Notes: a model not told the origin generated them from the letters alone. Positions 30,871 to 41,529 are shown, counted from the first letter of the stretch. The stretch is DNA of 64,000 nt from Isochrysis galbana (GCA_018136815.1 CM030936.1:4844707-4908706), one strand, 5' to 3'. Numbers and translations: made by a program.

Positions 30871-32259
30871 ATGGAGCGCGCGCCGCCGCCCGCTCTCGCT
30901 GCCGCTGCCCTCGCCATGATGGACGAAGAGCTCATGGACACGCCGCTGTCGCCGAAGCGACCGCGCCAGGACGACCCCCCCAGTCAGGTGGGCACAGGAG
31001 CCGGCGGGCCGCGCCCGCGCATCACCACGAACGACACGTACAAGGCCGCCATGCTGGCACCAGCCAGCAGGCAACACACCTCCAGCACAATCCACAGCCA
31101 CACCTACCACATAGCACCAGAGGGACGAACCCATAGGGAAGGCCCCCGGGCCGGGACCCTACACAGCCGCGTTACCGCCCTCGTGCTCCGGCGCGAGGGG
31201 CCGGCCCGGCGCCATACAAGACAGGACCCCATTGGGGAAATGTCGCATCAAAACAGGCACTGGAAAGAGCAGCTTTGGACCCCCATCAGGGGAGACAGCG
31301 GCAACAGGGAGGACGACACCGGGGAGACACTCCACAGAGACGCCCAGAGGCACGCGGACGACCGCGCCTCGGGCGCTGGAACGACCAGCAAGACACCGGC
31401 CCCAGAGGCCCAACATAACCAGCACAATCACGAATTTGGGCCAACACAACAGACACTCCACACAAAACCCGCGAGAGGGAGTGACAACGCGGTAGACGCA
31501 CTGAGACAACTGGACTCTAGAGAAGCAAGACAAGGCAGAGGACTAACCTTGCCTCCCCCCACGGCCACTCAGGTGGCCCTCCTCGACGAAGACCTCGAGC
31601 CCGAGCTTCAAGAAGAGGCCGAGTTTCCAGATTCTCACAAAATCATCATCACCTTCACGGCGTACGAGAAGGGCCACAAGGCCAAAGACGAGGAGACCCT
31701 AGGCGCCATTGTTGCGCATCTCAACAAACTAGAAGGCGTCGACCTTGAACCCGACTTTCTGTCTAAGAGCGCTTCCGGACCATGGGAAATAATGGTTACG
31801 GCGGATTGCGCGAATCAATTTCGCGAGATGTTCAAAGACGTAGTCGACTTTCGCAAGGCGGGCATTCCGTGCCCTATAGCGGTCAAATATCAAACTCTCG
31901 ACGAGAAACTCAAGGGGCTCCCCCGGGCGTCCGACAAAGCGGTAGCCGGCGCTTTCCAAGACGTCTCGGCGCACCTAGTGGTGCGCAACTACAAGTTCGA
32001 GTTGAAGAGCATTATCACGATCAGCTCGCTCGCCAAGGCGGTTGAAAACCAAGGCTTCTACTTTCTCCAAGGAAACCAAGAAAGGACCAAGATCCTCACC
32101 AAAGAAGGGGTGCTAGTAACCCAAGGCAAGAAAGAGGTTTACCACCTCTATGTGACTCCCAAGCAAGGCTCGTTCAAATGGGAAAAGATTGCCCACCGCA
32201 CCCACGAACCTAGACCCATCCCCACCGGCGCATTGGGGGGAAGGGTACAAAACCAATAA
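30871..32259 (+). CDS. LINE ORF1-type protein
   Basis: The protein has 462 residues and starts at the MERA head (MERAPPPALAAAALA). The N-terminal half is polar and disordered. From about residue 235 it becomes folded-looking (KIIITFTAYEKGHKAKDEE, ITISSLAKAVENQGFYFLQG), with a pattern compatible with an RNA-binding ORF1 core, though I see no zinc knuckle. The frame is uninterrupted. The stop overlaps the beginning of the ORF2 remnant in another frame, which is where the internal deletion joined the two. Confidence 0.65.
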   Translation: MERAPPPALAAAALAMMDEELMDTPLSPKRPRQDDPPSQVGTGAGGPRPRITTNDTYKAAMLAPASRQHTSSTIHSHTYHIAPEGRTHREGPRAGTLHSRVTALVLRREGPARRHTRQDPIGEMSHQNRHWKEQLWTPIRGDSGNREDDTGETLHRDAQRHADDRASGAGTTSKTPAPEAQHNQHNHEFGPTQQTLHTKPARGSDNAVDALRQLDSREARQGRGLTLPPPTATQVALLDEDLEPELQEEAEFPDSHKIIITFTAYEKGHKAKDEETLGAIVAHLNKLEGVDLEPDFLSKSASGPWEIMVTADCANQFREMFKDVVDFRKAGIPCPIAVKYQTLDEKLKGLPRASDKAVAGAFQDVSAHLVVRNYKFELKSIITISSLAKAVENQGFYFLQGNQERTKILTKEGVLVTQGKKEVYHLYVTPKQGSFKWEKIAHRTHEPRPIPTGALGGRVQNQ

Positions 32260-33070
32260 GAGGCTAGAGTACCCGCTAGCAGACGAATACACACTAGACG
32301 GCAAGACGCCGCTGGACGGCACCGGTGTAGAACATATCACCGAGGCCCTCCAGCAAGCGAAATGCGAGCGCAAACACCACACGGGACTGATCAAGTGGGA
32401 GGAAAAACTGCAAACCTCAGGCGACACATGGGCGCACCTCGCAAAGCTATACACCTCGCCAATGATAACGACGCGAGACATGCACTTGCACTTCAAACAT
32501 ATCACACACAGGCGAGTAGGCACATATAACCGTTTTCCGGGCAGAAACAAAACATGCCGCATATGTGGGGAGGCGGAGGAATCCTCGATCCACCTAGGTG
32601 AGTGCCCCAGGATAACTAACATCCTAGGCGAACTAAATAAAGTCGCACGCTTCTCACCTGAGGTTGAAAGGAGCAGAGAGGAAATCATTATAGATAACCT
32701 ATTCGTTTTCCCGAAAGGAGACGCCCCGAAAGCGATATGTATACTATACCTATTAGCGTGGAGATACATAATCACGGACTTCTATAGGATACACTACGAT
32801 GGTGTAAAATTTTCGGAGGAATCAATACTGATAAGAACCATAGAGAGATATGCCTTGCTGAGCAAAGCACTCCTATTCGCACAAGAAACCGATTCGGCGA
32901 GAACAGCCCAGGCGGGCATGGGCAGGCAACCCAAGAAAAGGGTAGACATGAACGACTTGAGACCCATCTTTAATAGAAACGACAAAGGCGGACTTAGGCC
33001 CAATGCAGAGATAGTGGCACTAACCACCAAGCTAGGGATCGTCCACGCTGTCGAGGGGGTCAAGGAGTAA
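32189..33070 (+). pseudogene. C-terminal end of LINE ORF2 (zinc-knuckle tail)
   Basis: This is the part that follows the reverse transcriptase in LINEs. It has a basic helical stretch (MHLHFKHITHRRVGTYNRF) and a CCHC-type knuckle, CRICGEAEESSIHLGEC. It then has a conserved tail (ILYLLAWRYIITDFYRIHYD). The same order is seen at 61151-61900 (-) with CRFCGTAPESSTHLTRC. No reverse transcriptase motifs precede it here, so it cannot act alone. Confidence 0.8.
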
Positions 33071-33417
33071 GACAACCTTAGCAATTGAAGCTTTGGCACG
33101 CCACTCAAAATTGATGCCGGGGACATTAGGAACCAGACCTAACTAACACAAACAAGACGAAGACGGACAGACACACACAACACTATCGACAAACTCGAAA
33201 GGCCTGCCCGAGCCCCACACTCCGAACCAGGCCCCAGGTAGTGTACCGAGGCCGGACCCCGGAAACCGAAGAAAAAGGAAAGAAGGGGGGCAGGGAAAGA
33301 GGTGGAGGGAGGGAAGTTAAGGGCGATGTAGATAGCGAAGGCACAGGTGTGACCCATAGCTAGTAGGCGAGTAGCCCCGAATCTTCAGAAAGATTTTTTT
33401 TTAAATGTGCCACCATG

Positions 33418-33781
33418 GCCTCGCGACTCCCTCTCCCTCCCGGTCCACCAGAGCCCCTACTCCTCTCGCCTCGCGCTATTGTCAGACCTTTGTACAGCCG
33501 ACAGCCGTTTTGGGCCCGCTCCACGTGCTGCGACGGACGTGTGAGAACGACGCGTGCGCGACGGAGCAACGCTGGCAGGGCAGTGTGCCTGCGGTTCTGT
33601 CTCACCTGTGGGAGCCCTGCGGCAGCCCGCATAGTGGCTAGGCCAGATGTGTCGGATCAGCCCGATGAAAGCGGGAGTCCTGCCGTACTGCCGGCACTTC
33701 CCAAAAATAGAACGTCAAACTTTTGGCAACGAGGGGCACAGTTCTACCTCTCCTCCCTTCCTCTCCTACTTCAGCCTCTCG
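33418..33781. other. Spacer between LINE and OMA1-like gene
   Basis: Open frames from the ATG at 33415 (inside the TSD) are Pro/Arg/Ser-rich without recognisable domain. The last 60 bp become CT-rich before the start at 33782. Confidence 0.45.
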
Positions 33782-35676
33782 ATGCTGCTGGGCCGCTCCC
33801 GCGGTTTCGCTCCTCGACTGGCTCTGCGCTTTGTGCTGTGCCGCACGCCGGCGCGGAGCGCTCACCCACAGCAGCAGCCACATCCGCTCTCTCGTGGCTT
33901 CTTCAGCTCGGGCGCCACGCGGGCACAGAAGCACTGGCTTGGGCGTGTGACGGAGACCTGGCGAGCGCTGTGGGCACCGCCCGTCTGGCTGCGTAGGCCC
34001 ATCCGAGCGCTGCGCGTCGCAGCGCTCTCGATCTCCATCTTCGAGATGGGCAAGGCCAAGGGTCACACGGAAGCGCTCGAGGATCCTGAGGCAATGCTTG
34101 ATGGACTGGTGCGAAGGAAACTCTCCGATGCAGCGGGCATGGGGCGGGCGAGCGGCCTCTCGTGTGCTCTGAGCGCTCCTTGCCTACTGTGGCTCGGGTG
34201 CCTGCCGCTTATCTCATCTCGTGACCCGAGTCCCTCGCAGATCAAGGGCATCTTGTGCTCTCAGCATGTCTCGTCAACTGGAGCGCAGGCCGCCTTTCAT
34301 GAGGTTGGAAGCCCGCAATATGAGCATGTCCGCGCCGTTGGTGTCCGCGTGATGGAGGCAGCTCGAACATTCGTCCAATCCGAGATCAAGAAGCTCGAGA
34401 CGGAGTTGAGCGTTGCGGCACGCCGATCGGATGCAGAGCGTGTAGCGGAGATCACTGCAGCCATCGAGGAGTTCAAGGCGGGAGCTAGAAGATTGACTGG
34501 TGAATGGCGATGGGTGGTCACAAATTCTGAGGTGAAGCCCATGCTCCTCTCCTGCCCTCACCGCGAGCCCACACCGGACGCAGCTGTGTTGTCTGCAAGC
34601 CCGCCTCGGGTACCATCTGGGCTGTACCCTTCAACCCCGCAGGCGATCAATGCCTTCGTCTCGCCGTATTGCCCGCGTCACGTTTTTGTGCATGAGGGAC
34701 TTATGAATGAGCTGAGGCCAACAGATGACGAGCTCGCCTTCCTCATCGCGCACGAAGTTTCGCACGTAATTCACGCTCACGCTGATGAAACATTGGCACG
34801 AACTGCGGCGGCTGCCCAGGTGCCGTGCATCGGAGGTGGAGAGGACGACGCGTGAACGCAGTCTGAAGATTTGGCGACCCCGTTGGATGGGACCAGTCCT
34901 CATCCTTGAGAGAGCTGCTAAAAGTGTGCTCGCCCACGGCTGCGGTGAAATGATCTCATCACATCTCTTCCAATCTGGCCTTGGGCGCTCAGGTTCAACT
35001 CGTCGTGCTCTCCCTCATCGATCCCACTGGCCTACTTTCCTTCCTCATAACGTATGCCTTTGGTGTTTGGCTCGATGCGTCCTACGTGAAGAGCCACTCG
35101 CGATTCGCCGAGTCGCAAGCCGATGATACGGGAGTGCAGGTGATGCAAACCTCTGCTCTGACGCCTATGCCACGTCCATCTAGCCTGGTCACTCCATGCG
35201 TCCCGTCGCTGCCCGTTCTTCCCCCCATCACCGCCTTGCTGAGAAGCGCGTTTTCATGATGGTGGTTGCAGATCATGCATCTCGCATGCTTTGATTCTCG
35301 CTCCGCCGGCTCGATGATGGCCAAGATGGGCGCTGCCTCTGGTGCACCAACGCCATAGACCCGTGCGATGCATGCGTTGCAGACTGGGCGACTCGCTCAT
35401 CCGTGTTCTTTCCAGGCGTCCTCCATTATCTCCCATGAGCCAAATGCGATCCCATTGGCTGGAGGCCGCTCGCTCATCCGCGTTCCATTCCCCCGTGCAG
35501 GCCACACTCGCGCCTCTTGGCTTGATACCCATCCGCCTGTACCCGAACGAGAGCAAAGCCTCGAGCGACGCGCCATCGCCCTCTCTGTCGAGGGCGCTGC
35601 GGAAGACTGCAATGGCGTCCGGGCTCTCCTCCGGAGCCTGTATACGCGCGCTGCCGGCAGTGGCACTCGCAAATAG
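33782..35676 (+). CDS. OMA1-type M48 zinc metallopeptidase, five exons, probably mitochondrial
   Basis: Exons are 33782-34531, 34643-34819, 34993-35139, 35272-35341 and 35501-35676. All phases close. OMA1 cleaves inner-membrane proteins under stress. The N-terminus (MLLGRSRGFAPRLALRFVLC, many Arg, no acidic residues) looks like a mitochondrial presequence. The zinc site is AHEVSHVIHAH (HExxH). The third ligand region is SRFAESQADDTG. A hydrophobic stretch (VVLSLIDPTGLLSFLITYAF) and the family's end motif WLDTHPPVPER complete the fold. The start at 33782 follows a CT-rich leader. An in-frame ATG at 33647 would add 45 residues. A further intron between about 34110 and 34240 is possible, because residues there are poorly family-like. 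Confidence 0.85.
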
Positions 35677-36800
35677 AGTCAACACCATGCATTGGCATGC
35701 AGCCCGAGCATATTCCTCGTGCTCTCCTCGAGGTTCTCCAGATTCCGAGGTCAAGATGGGCCTACACCATACGAAATAGGATCACATAGGAACCGGACTT
35801 GGGAAGCTATCCGGTGCTTCGAAACCTCAATTCAGATGTGTGCTCAACCGCCATTGAGACCAACGAGGCGCCGCGCGAGGCCGCTGCGCACTCACTCCTA
35901 TTTTGCTTCCATCAGCTCATGACTTCATGCGCCCGTAATAGTCGACCAAACTCGCGCAGAACAGGGCAGCTTTCAGGAGCTCGGATTACGAATGACTGAT
36001 TTTCTTCTCCGATCTACGAGTCCATTCAGCTCTTGAATCATCAACAGAACCGCTTCATACCATTTTGTTTTACAACACTGGCAATGGGGCCATCCCGCAC
36101 AGCCTCCTGTACCGTTGGTGCTCTTTGCATGCTACATCCGATGTTGTACATGCCCATGGCTTGCTTTGCCCAGAGATTATTGTACCCATGTCTCGTCAGT
36201 ACGCGTTGCAACATCTACTTGATGATACGCGTGATGGCGCATCCACGCTGCCCTCGTGGTAAAATCCTTGCCTGCACGACGCACGACAAGATTCAGAAGC
36301 GCGCAATGTACAAGATAGTAGCAGGCAAACAATGGCATATACACCATACGCCAGAGGAGGTTTGCGCGCGCCGTGTCCCGCGTCTACGTCTCTACACAGC
36401 TGCGCGCGAACGTCGGTGCCAGAGGGGGCCTGGCGCCACAGGTAGCGTAGGGTATGTGAGGCGGCTGGCCCTCATTCGGTGCCGCGCAACTAGCCCCCTG
36501 TGGGGCGCGCTCTCCCCAGGAGGACGCGCCCCGCTCCCCCCGGCCCCCCCAGGACCTAGGACGTGCTTATTGTCCCGAGAGCGATAGCGCGCGCTTGTCT
36601 TCTCCAAATAGCGCGCTTTCTAAAAGCGCGCGGGTGTTTTCGTCGCCTGTGTGTCATCCGCCTCTCAACGGTCAAAGCCCCCCCGCTCTTCTCGATCGTC
36701 TACTGGGAGATTCCATGCTTGTCGTTTTCGTGCGGTGCGCGTGGGCGACACCCCGCGTCCGACGTCCCTCTCAATCCCTAGATTACTAGATAGAAAGAGA
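35677..36800. other. Intergenic, no supported gene
   Basis: Several overlapping frames (for example 36033-36587, +) have no domain and no conserved composition. GC-rich palindromic CCCC/GGGG patches occur at about 36500-36560. Confidence 0.45.
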
Positions 36801-36810
36801 TAGATAGGGA

Positions 36811-36860
36811 ACTAAGTTTATACTTGGTTCACCCGAGGGGGGGCGGGAGGTAAAAATCGC
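36811..36860 (+). repeat. Second copy of the AACTAAGTTTATACTT-type element start
   Basis: AACTAAGTTTATACTTGGTT followed by a G run matches the beginning of the insertion at 26260. The rest of that insert is not recognisable after it. Confidence 0.5.
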
Positions 36861-36935
36861 CCAAATATGTAGCTGAAATATGTCGAAAATATGTGGACTC
36901 CACGCCCAAATATGTCGCAAATATGTAGTTACGTA
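36860..36935 (+). repeat. Cluster of AAATATGT octamers
   Basis: Five copies of AAATATGT occur in about 70 bp with irregular spacing (10-24 bp). Confidence 0.75.
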
Positions 36936-37032
36936 GTCGAGTTTTCGCGTTTTCTGCACTAAGTACTAATAAGTAAGCTAACGCGCTAACGCACGCTCCG
37001 AGATCTCCGAGCACTCCGCTCTCCATCTGTCC

Positions 37033-37298
37033 ATCTGGTGGGGCGTCCCCCATCCGGATGGATCGTCGAAAACGGGCACGCAGCGCGCCCGGCATCGGTT
37101 CGAAGTTGGGCTCTCCGGGCCTCCCTCGGCGACGGCTCAACGTCCAATGGGCTCGGCGGATGGGTGATTTCGACGAGGGTTCGGCGCGCGGCCTGCCCGA
37201 TTGGCGTGACCATCCGGGTGGGACATGCGTATTTGGTATCTGGTGGGGTCGTCCCCCATCCGGATGGATCGTCGAAAACGGGCACGCAGCGCGCCCGG
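37033..37298 (+). repeat. 60-bp direct repeat pair, about 205 bp apart
   Basis: The 60-bp block at 37033-37092 recurs at 37238-37298 with a single inserted T. Shared landmarks are GTCCCCCATCCGGATGGATC and GAAAACGGGCACGCAGCGCG. The sequence between them is unique. Confidence 0.9.
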
Positions 37299-38280
37299 TC
37301 TCGACTTGAAGTTGAGCGTTTCAAGCTTTTGCGGTTTTATGAGCGTCTTTTGTCAGTTTTTGATTACGTTTTGTTATTAGGAGGGCCTCGCCCTAGCCGT
37401 TGGGTTTTGGGTTTTTCGTGAGTGATTTTGTAGCAACTTCGTCGAGTCCCACCGTGTTCCCAAGCGAGTCCCCCCGAGTTCCCGAGTCTATACCCCGAGT
37501 CAACGAGTCAGTACAAGCCAAGCACGCGCCTGAGCCACCCCCAGTCGCCTGCGCCACCCCCCCCCCACAAGCCTCCTTCCGTCCGCACTTCCGCGCCCTC
37601 CGTGCGTCGTGCGTCGTGCGTCGATCACCATGCCCGTAGTCACTCCCGAGGAAAGCTCCATGAGCTCCCCGCAAGAACCGCGTTCCGCGCTAGCTGCCGG
37701 CGCGCCCTCGCAGACAAAGTCTGTCGACCGTGCTGTTGGGGATGTCGTGTGCCGCCGTGCCGCCCGCCAGAAGCCAGAAGCTCGCGCACACTGCTGTCCT
37801 CTGTTACGGATGCCCTGCCCCTTCGTTCTCTCCCGTATTTACTTTCTAAGTCCTGTGAGATCTCCCTCTCTTCTCTCTCTCTTCACGTGAGGAGAGGCGA
37901 CGGGCCTCATCTCTTTCTCTTCTTTCCTCTTTTCTTTCTCTCCTGCTCTTGCTCACTCACCCCCCCTTCTTCGCGTATCCCGTTTACGTTAGTTATCTAC
38001 GTGTTACCGTGAATGTGCGTTTGATAGTGGTGTGAGAGAATTGTAAGAGTAAGAGGATTTTTATCCGGTTCTGTTCTGGAGAGAGCGCGAGCGATAGCGT
38101 CGCTCTCTCTCCTCCCCGCCGCCCTGGTCACCATGATGGTGTCAGGGCGATATCCTCCCAATGGCGAATCGGAACTCGCCGTCCACCATCGAGCTCTGGA
38201 TGAGATAGAACTAGCGCGACCCGGATGACGGGTTCCCGCTGCCCGGGCATGGCCACGGGTCCGCAGTGACCGCGATACCA
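37299..38280. other. Unassigned, possible retroelement leader
   Basis: A short frame with MPVVTPEESSMSSPQEP at 37630 resembles in style the Ser/Pro-rich starts of the gag-like remnants but shows no direct match. The rest is CT-rich and non-coding to my reading. Confidence 0.35.
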
Positions 38281-38456
38281 AAGACCAAAGACCAAAGACA
38301 AAGGAAAAGGAAAAGGAATGAAGGGGGTAGTGTAAAGGGTGTGAGTGATCTAGGTTATTGGTATAGGCGATGGCGTGAGTCAGTACCGTGAGTATGTGGT
38401 TGTTTACCTTCACAGCTAGCGGTAGTAGCCTGAATCTTCAGATCTTCAGATGTTTT
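38281..38456 (+). repeat. LINE 3' end fragment
   Basis: Ends in GTAGCCTGAATCTTCAGA, a second ATCTTCAGA and a T run. This matches the 3' end of the LINE derivative at 33373-33402 (GTAGCCCCGAATCTTCAGA then T run). Upstream purine-rich sequence is also similar in style. Confidence 0.5.
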
Positions 38457-38569
38457 TCTCTCTCTCCGCGTGCCCCCTCACTGCTCCGTCGCCGTTCACT
38501 GGGCGCAAACTAAAAAAGCCCGCTGGCGACTGGTGACGATGGACTCTAGACTCTCTGGGCTAGGTTTTG

Positions 38570-38915
38570 TTTTTGGTCCTCACCCCTCGCGACGGTTTTT
38601 TTTTCTTCTACTCGTTGCTCTATCTCTTCTCTCTCTTCCCTTTTAGTCTCTCTACTCTCTCAATCTCTCTCGTGTTTGTCTCTCTCTCGTCTTCGAACAA
38701 GAAGACCTCCTCCCCCCTAGGAGTTCATATATTTTCGTCTCTTTCTTCTCTCTATCTCCTTGTCGTCCCTCTCTCTTCTCTCTCTCTCCCTTTTTCTCCG
38801 CTTCCTGTCTCTTCTCCCATTTTTCCGCCTCCCCCCCCCCTTCTTTTACCTCTCTCTCTTCCGCTGTTTTCTTCTTCTTCTCGCCTCCGTCCCCACACCA
38901 TCTCTCACCCCCTAC
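38570..38915 (+). repeat. Pyrimidine-rich leader of the GHMP kinase gene
   Basis: About 340 bp of mostly C and T on the sense strand, with many TCTCTC runs and a C9-C10 tract near 38831, ending at the Kozak start CCCACCATGG. Confidence 0.9.
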
Positions 38916-38922
38916 GCCCACC

Positions 38923-40449
38923 ATGGAATCCGACGACTCCTCTCAGTTCCTCTCCCTCCTCAACCGCCTCTCCTCCGCCCCGTCGACCGACGAGGAGGCC
39001 GCAGCTCGCCTCCTCTTCGAGTGGAGCCGCCCTCTCTTCTTCTCGCGAGCGCCAGGCAGGCTCGATGTCATAGGAGGCATTGCCGACTACTCAGGCTCTC
39101 TTGTCCTACAGATGCCGATTGGAGAAGCCTGCTTCGTTGCTGCCCAGCGTGCTCCCCAACAGACGAATGTGCGCATACTCTCTTTTGGAGCACAGCAGGG
39201 AGGAAGGCATCTCGAACACCGACGGGCGCTGTGCGAGCTCACTGCGCCGCTCGCTCAGCTGAGGGAGGCCTTCGCAAAGGACCCTGGCTCATCGTGGGCG
39301 GCATACGTGGCAGGCTGCCTCGCTGTGCTGTACCACGAGGGCATCGCCTCGCCCGACGACGGCGGCGTCTCGATTCTCGTTGCTTCGAACGTTCCTGAAG
39401 GCAAAGGCGTCTCGTCGAGCGCGGCAGTCGAGGTGGCGACGATGGTGGCGCTACTAGCAGCCTTGGGCAAGCCCCCGCTTGAGCCTAGCGAACGCCTGGC
39501 CATCCTCTGCCAAAAGGTAGAGAATGAGGTGGTCGGTGCGCCCTGTGGCATCATGGATCAGATGGCAAGCGCCCTCGGCAAGCGAAGCGCCCTTTTGGCG
39601 CTGGAGTGCCGCCCTGCGACGGTCCGTGGCGTAGTGCCACTACCGCGCTCCCTACGCTTCTGGGGCATCGATTCGGGTGTGCGTCATTCTGTGGGAGGAT
39701 CTGACTACGGCACCGTCCGTGCAGCTACTTTCATGGGCCGAGAACTGTTGCGAGCGCGCATCGCGAAATTAGATGCGGCGCAGGATCCCAGGGAGACGCC
39801 TGGGCGTTCGCTTGAGTACCTGACGGAACTGAGCCCAACGGAGCTCACAGCCCTTGGGCCATTGCCGACCTCTCTGTCTGGGGCCAGGTTTTTGGAAGAG
39901 ATGCCTTCTGGGCACGGCGATGCGGCCACACGAGTGCAGCACGATGTGGTCTACGCGGTTGCAGACTGCACTGCCCATCCAGTTGGTGAGCACGCTCGAG
40001 TCCTCGAATTTGAAGACTTGCTCCGCAAGCTCTCTGCCTTAGAGGCAGTTGGCGCAACAACACAGTACGGTGGCCAGTGCGGGGTCATCGACGGTGATGA
40101 AAGGGTGGCGACTTTGACACGTCTCGGCCAATTGATGTACGATTCTCATGCGTCATACTCACGTGTTGGGCTTGGTTCGGACGCCACTGACAAGTTGGTC
40201 GAGCTTGTCAAGTCGGCAGGAACACCATCTGGTCTGTTTGGCGCCAAAATCACCGGTGGTGGCTCGGGTGGCACTGTGTGCGTGCTCGGCGACTCTGGAG
40301 CGGATGCCCAGGCGGCCATCGCTAGGATCGTATGTGAGTATGAGCAGGCAACTGGTCGCGTAGCGTACGTCGTAGATGGATCTAGTGCAGGGGCCCTAGA
40401 ATTCGGGCACGTGATGGTCCCTCCTACCCTTGGACAAGCAGGATGCTGA
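38923..40449 (+). CDS. L-arabinokinase-like GHMP sugar kinase, single exon
   Basis: The 508-residue ORF is intronless with an excellent start (CCCACCATGG). It should phosphorylate a sugar at C1 using ATP. Motif 1 is RAPGRLDVIGGIADYSG, the arabinokinase form rather than the galactokinase GRVNLIGEH form. Motif 2 is PEGKGVSSSAAVEVA. Motif 3 is KITGGGSGGTVCVLG. Between them come KVENEVVGAPCGIMDQMAS and RFWGIDSGVRHSVGGSDYG, both typical of the kinase half of plant ARA1. The plant enzyme is about 1000 residues because of an N-terminal glycosyltransferase-like half. That half is absent here. Substrate (L-arabinose, galactose or galacturonate) is inference from family similarity. Its cellular role would be cytosolic sugar salvage to UDP-sugars. 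Confidence 0.88.
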   Translation: MESDDSSQFLSLLNRLSSAPSTDEEAAARLLFEWSRPLFFSRAPGRLDVIGGIADYSGSLVLQMPIGEACFVAAQRAPQQTNVRILSFGAQQGGRHLEHRRALCELTAPLAQLREAFAKDPGSSWAAYVAGCLAVLYHEGIASPDDGGVSILVASNVPEGKGVSSSAAVEVATMVALLAALGKPPLEPSERLAILCQKVENEVVGAPCGIMDQMASALGKRSALLALECRPATVRGVVPLPRSLRFWGIDSGVRHSVGGSDYGTVRAATFMGRELLRARIAKLDAAQDPRETPGRSLEYLTELSPTELTALGPLPTSLSGARFLEEMPSGHGDAATRVQHDVVYAVADCTAHPVGEHARVLEFEDLLRKLSALEAVGATTQYGGQCGVIDGDERVATLTRLGQLMYDSHASYSRVGLGSDATDKLVELVKSAGTPSGLFGAKITGGGSGGTVCVLGDSGADAQAAIARIVCEYEQATGRVAYVVDGSSAGALEFGHVMVPPTLGQAGC

Positions 40450-41028
40450 TTTGGGTTGTCTGGCGACAAAGGTGGACAGGATTTGCGCCTAGTAAACGTG
40501 CGCGTCATTGTGCGCGAAGCATGTCGCATGTGTCCACATCCAAAAGAATCGCTGAGTGAGTTTCAGCGCAGCTCACCGTCGCGCCGTACGATGTGTTTTG
40601 GCCCGCTGCCATTGACGCTATTGACGGCGCGGCCCACGGCTGCCGTTTGCTTAGGTGCAGGAGTGGATCTAAGGTCAGGTCAATCACCCGTCACTGAAAT
40701 TGGGTAATGGGGGGGCGGGGGCGCAGCCCCCGGGCGATTTTACGGGTTTTATAGTAGTTGTGGCCCATTTTTACTAGTAGAAATGCACAGCTACTAGCTA
40801 GGGCGCTAGGGCTGCAATACAGATGGAGCTATTGCATTGGGGGCGATGTGAATAGATATAGAGCTATAGAAAGATGTTAACTACTACTACATATACATAT
40901 ACACATATACATATAACTACTACTAGTAGTACATATAGACACACATACACGTAGCGACTAAACCAGTAACTCTAGTAACTAGCTCACATTGCTAAAGTTT
41001 TGCCTCATGATCTTGAGGTGCGCCTCAC
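40450..41028. other. 3' flank of the kinase gene, AT-rich patch, no gene
   Basis: A G/C palindromic patch (about 40708-40735) is followed by an AT-rich stretch with ACATATACACATATACATAT repeats near 40890-40915. Nothing coding. Confidence 0.55.
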
Positions 41029-41290
41029 TCATCTCCCTGACGAATTGGGATGGCCCAGAGGGCTTGAGGGCAATGAGGAAGGTGGCCAGCAAGCGGCAGG
41101 CGCGGCTGAGGAGACGACTTCGGAGACGATGACGGGCTGAAGCCCGTCAGCAGAGGAAGGCGGGCAGGCGGGCTTGGGCGAGGGCGAGGACGGCGGCGAG
41201 AGCGACATCGAGCGAGCGGCGAGAGGCGAGGGTGAGTGAGAGGAGGACTGTGATGGCAGGGGCTGGCGAGAGAAGGAGAGACTGTAGGGT
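41029..41290 (-). pseudogene. Gag-like ORF remnant, second copy
   Basis: Minus-strand SLSPPSSPSPKPACPPSSAD, then VSEVVSSAAP and PPSSLPS. This is the same order as 22440-22700. It lacks the short insertion with the dispersed 20-bp motif that the other copy carries. Confidence 0.65.
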
Positions 41291-41529
41291 ATGAGTGTTA
41301 CGAGAGCGAGAGCGACGGATGACGACTGACGACAGGACGACGGACACGGACATCCAGGAAAACACTCCGACTCTCGCCCCACGACTTTCTCACATAACTC
41401 GACTGCAATCAAACCCAAACACTCCGGCCAGACGACGGCACGGACGACGATCAGAAGGCGATCTGTCGGCGATCCCGTCTGGAAGGGGAATCGCACCATA
41501 ACGGAAACGAGGGGCAATCCTGCCGCACA

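Larger units (their letters stand above)
30845..33403 (+). mobile_element. LINE deletion derivative with 14-bp TSD
   Basis: AATGTGCCACCATG at 30831-30844 and 33404-33417 flanks the element. It has a 5' hairpin (CTATCGTT-AA-AACGATAG), an ORF1 (30871-32259) and only the C-terminal end of ORF2 (32189-33070). The endonuclease and reverse transcriptase core are missing. The 3' end is GAATCTTCAGA plus a T run. Since both ends and the duplication are present, the deletion probably preceded insertion, and the copy would have depended on another LINE. Confidence 0.85.

Noticed and set aside
33647-33781. In-frame upstream start of the OMA1-like protein
   Set aside because: The later ATG at 33782 begins a presequence-like stretch and follows a CT-rich leader. 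The extra 45 residues have no feature. Kept as an alternative only.
37997-38413. Minus-strand 138-codon ORF
   Set aside because: Overlaps LINE 3'-end-like sequence and simple repeats, with no domain.
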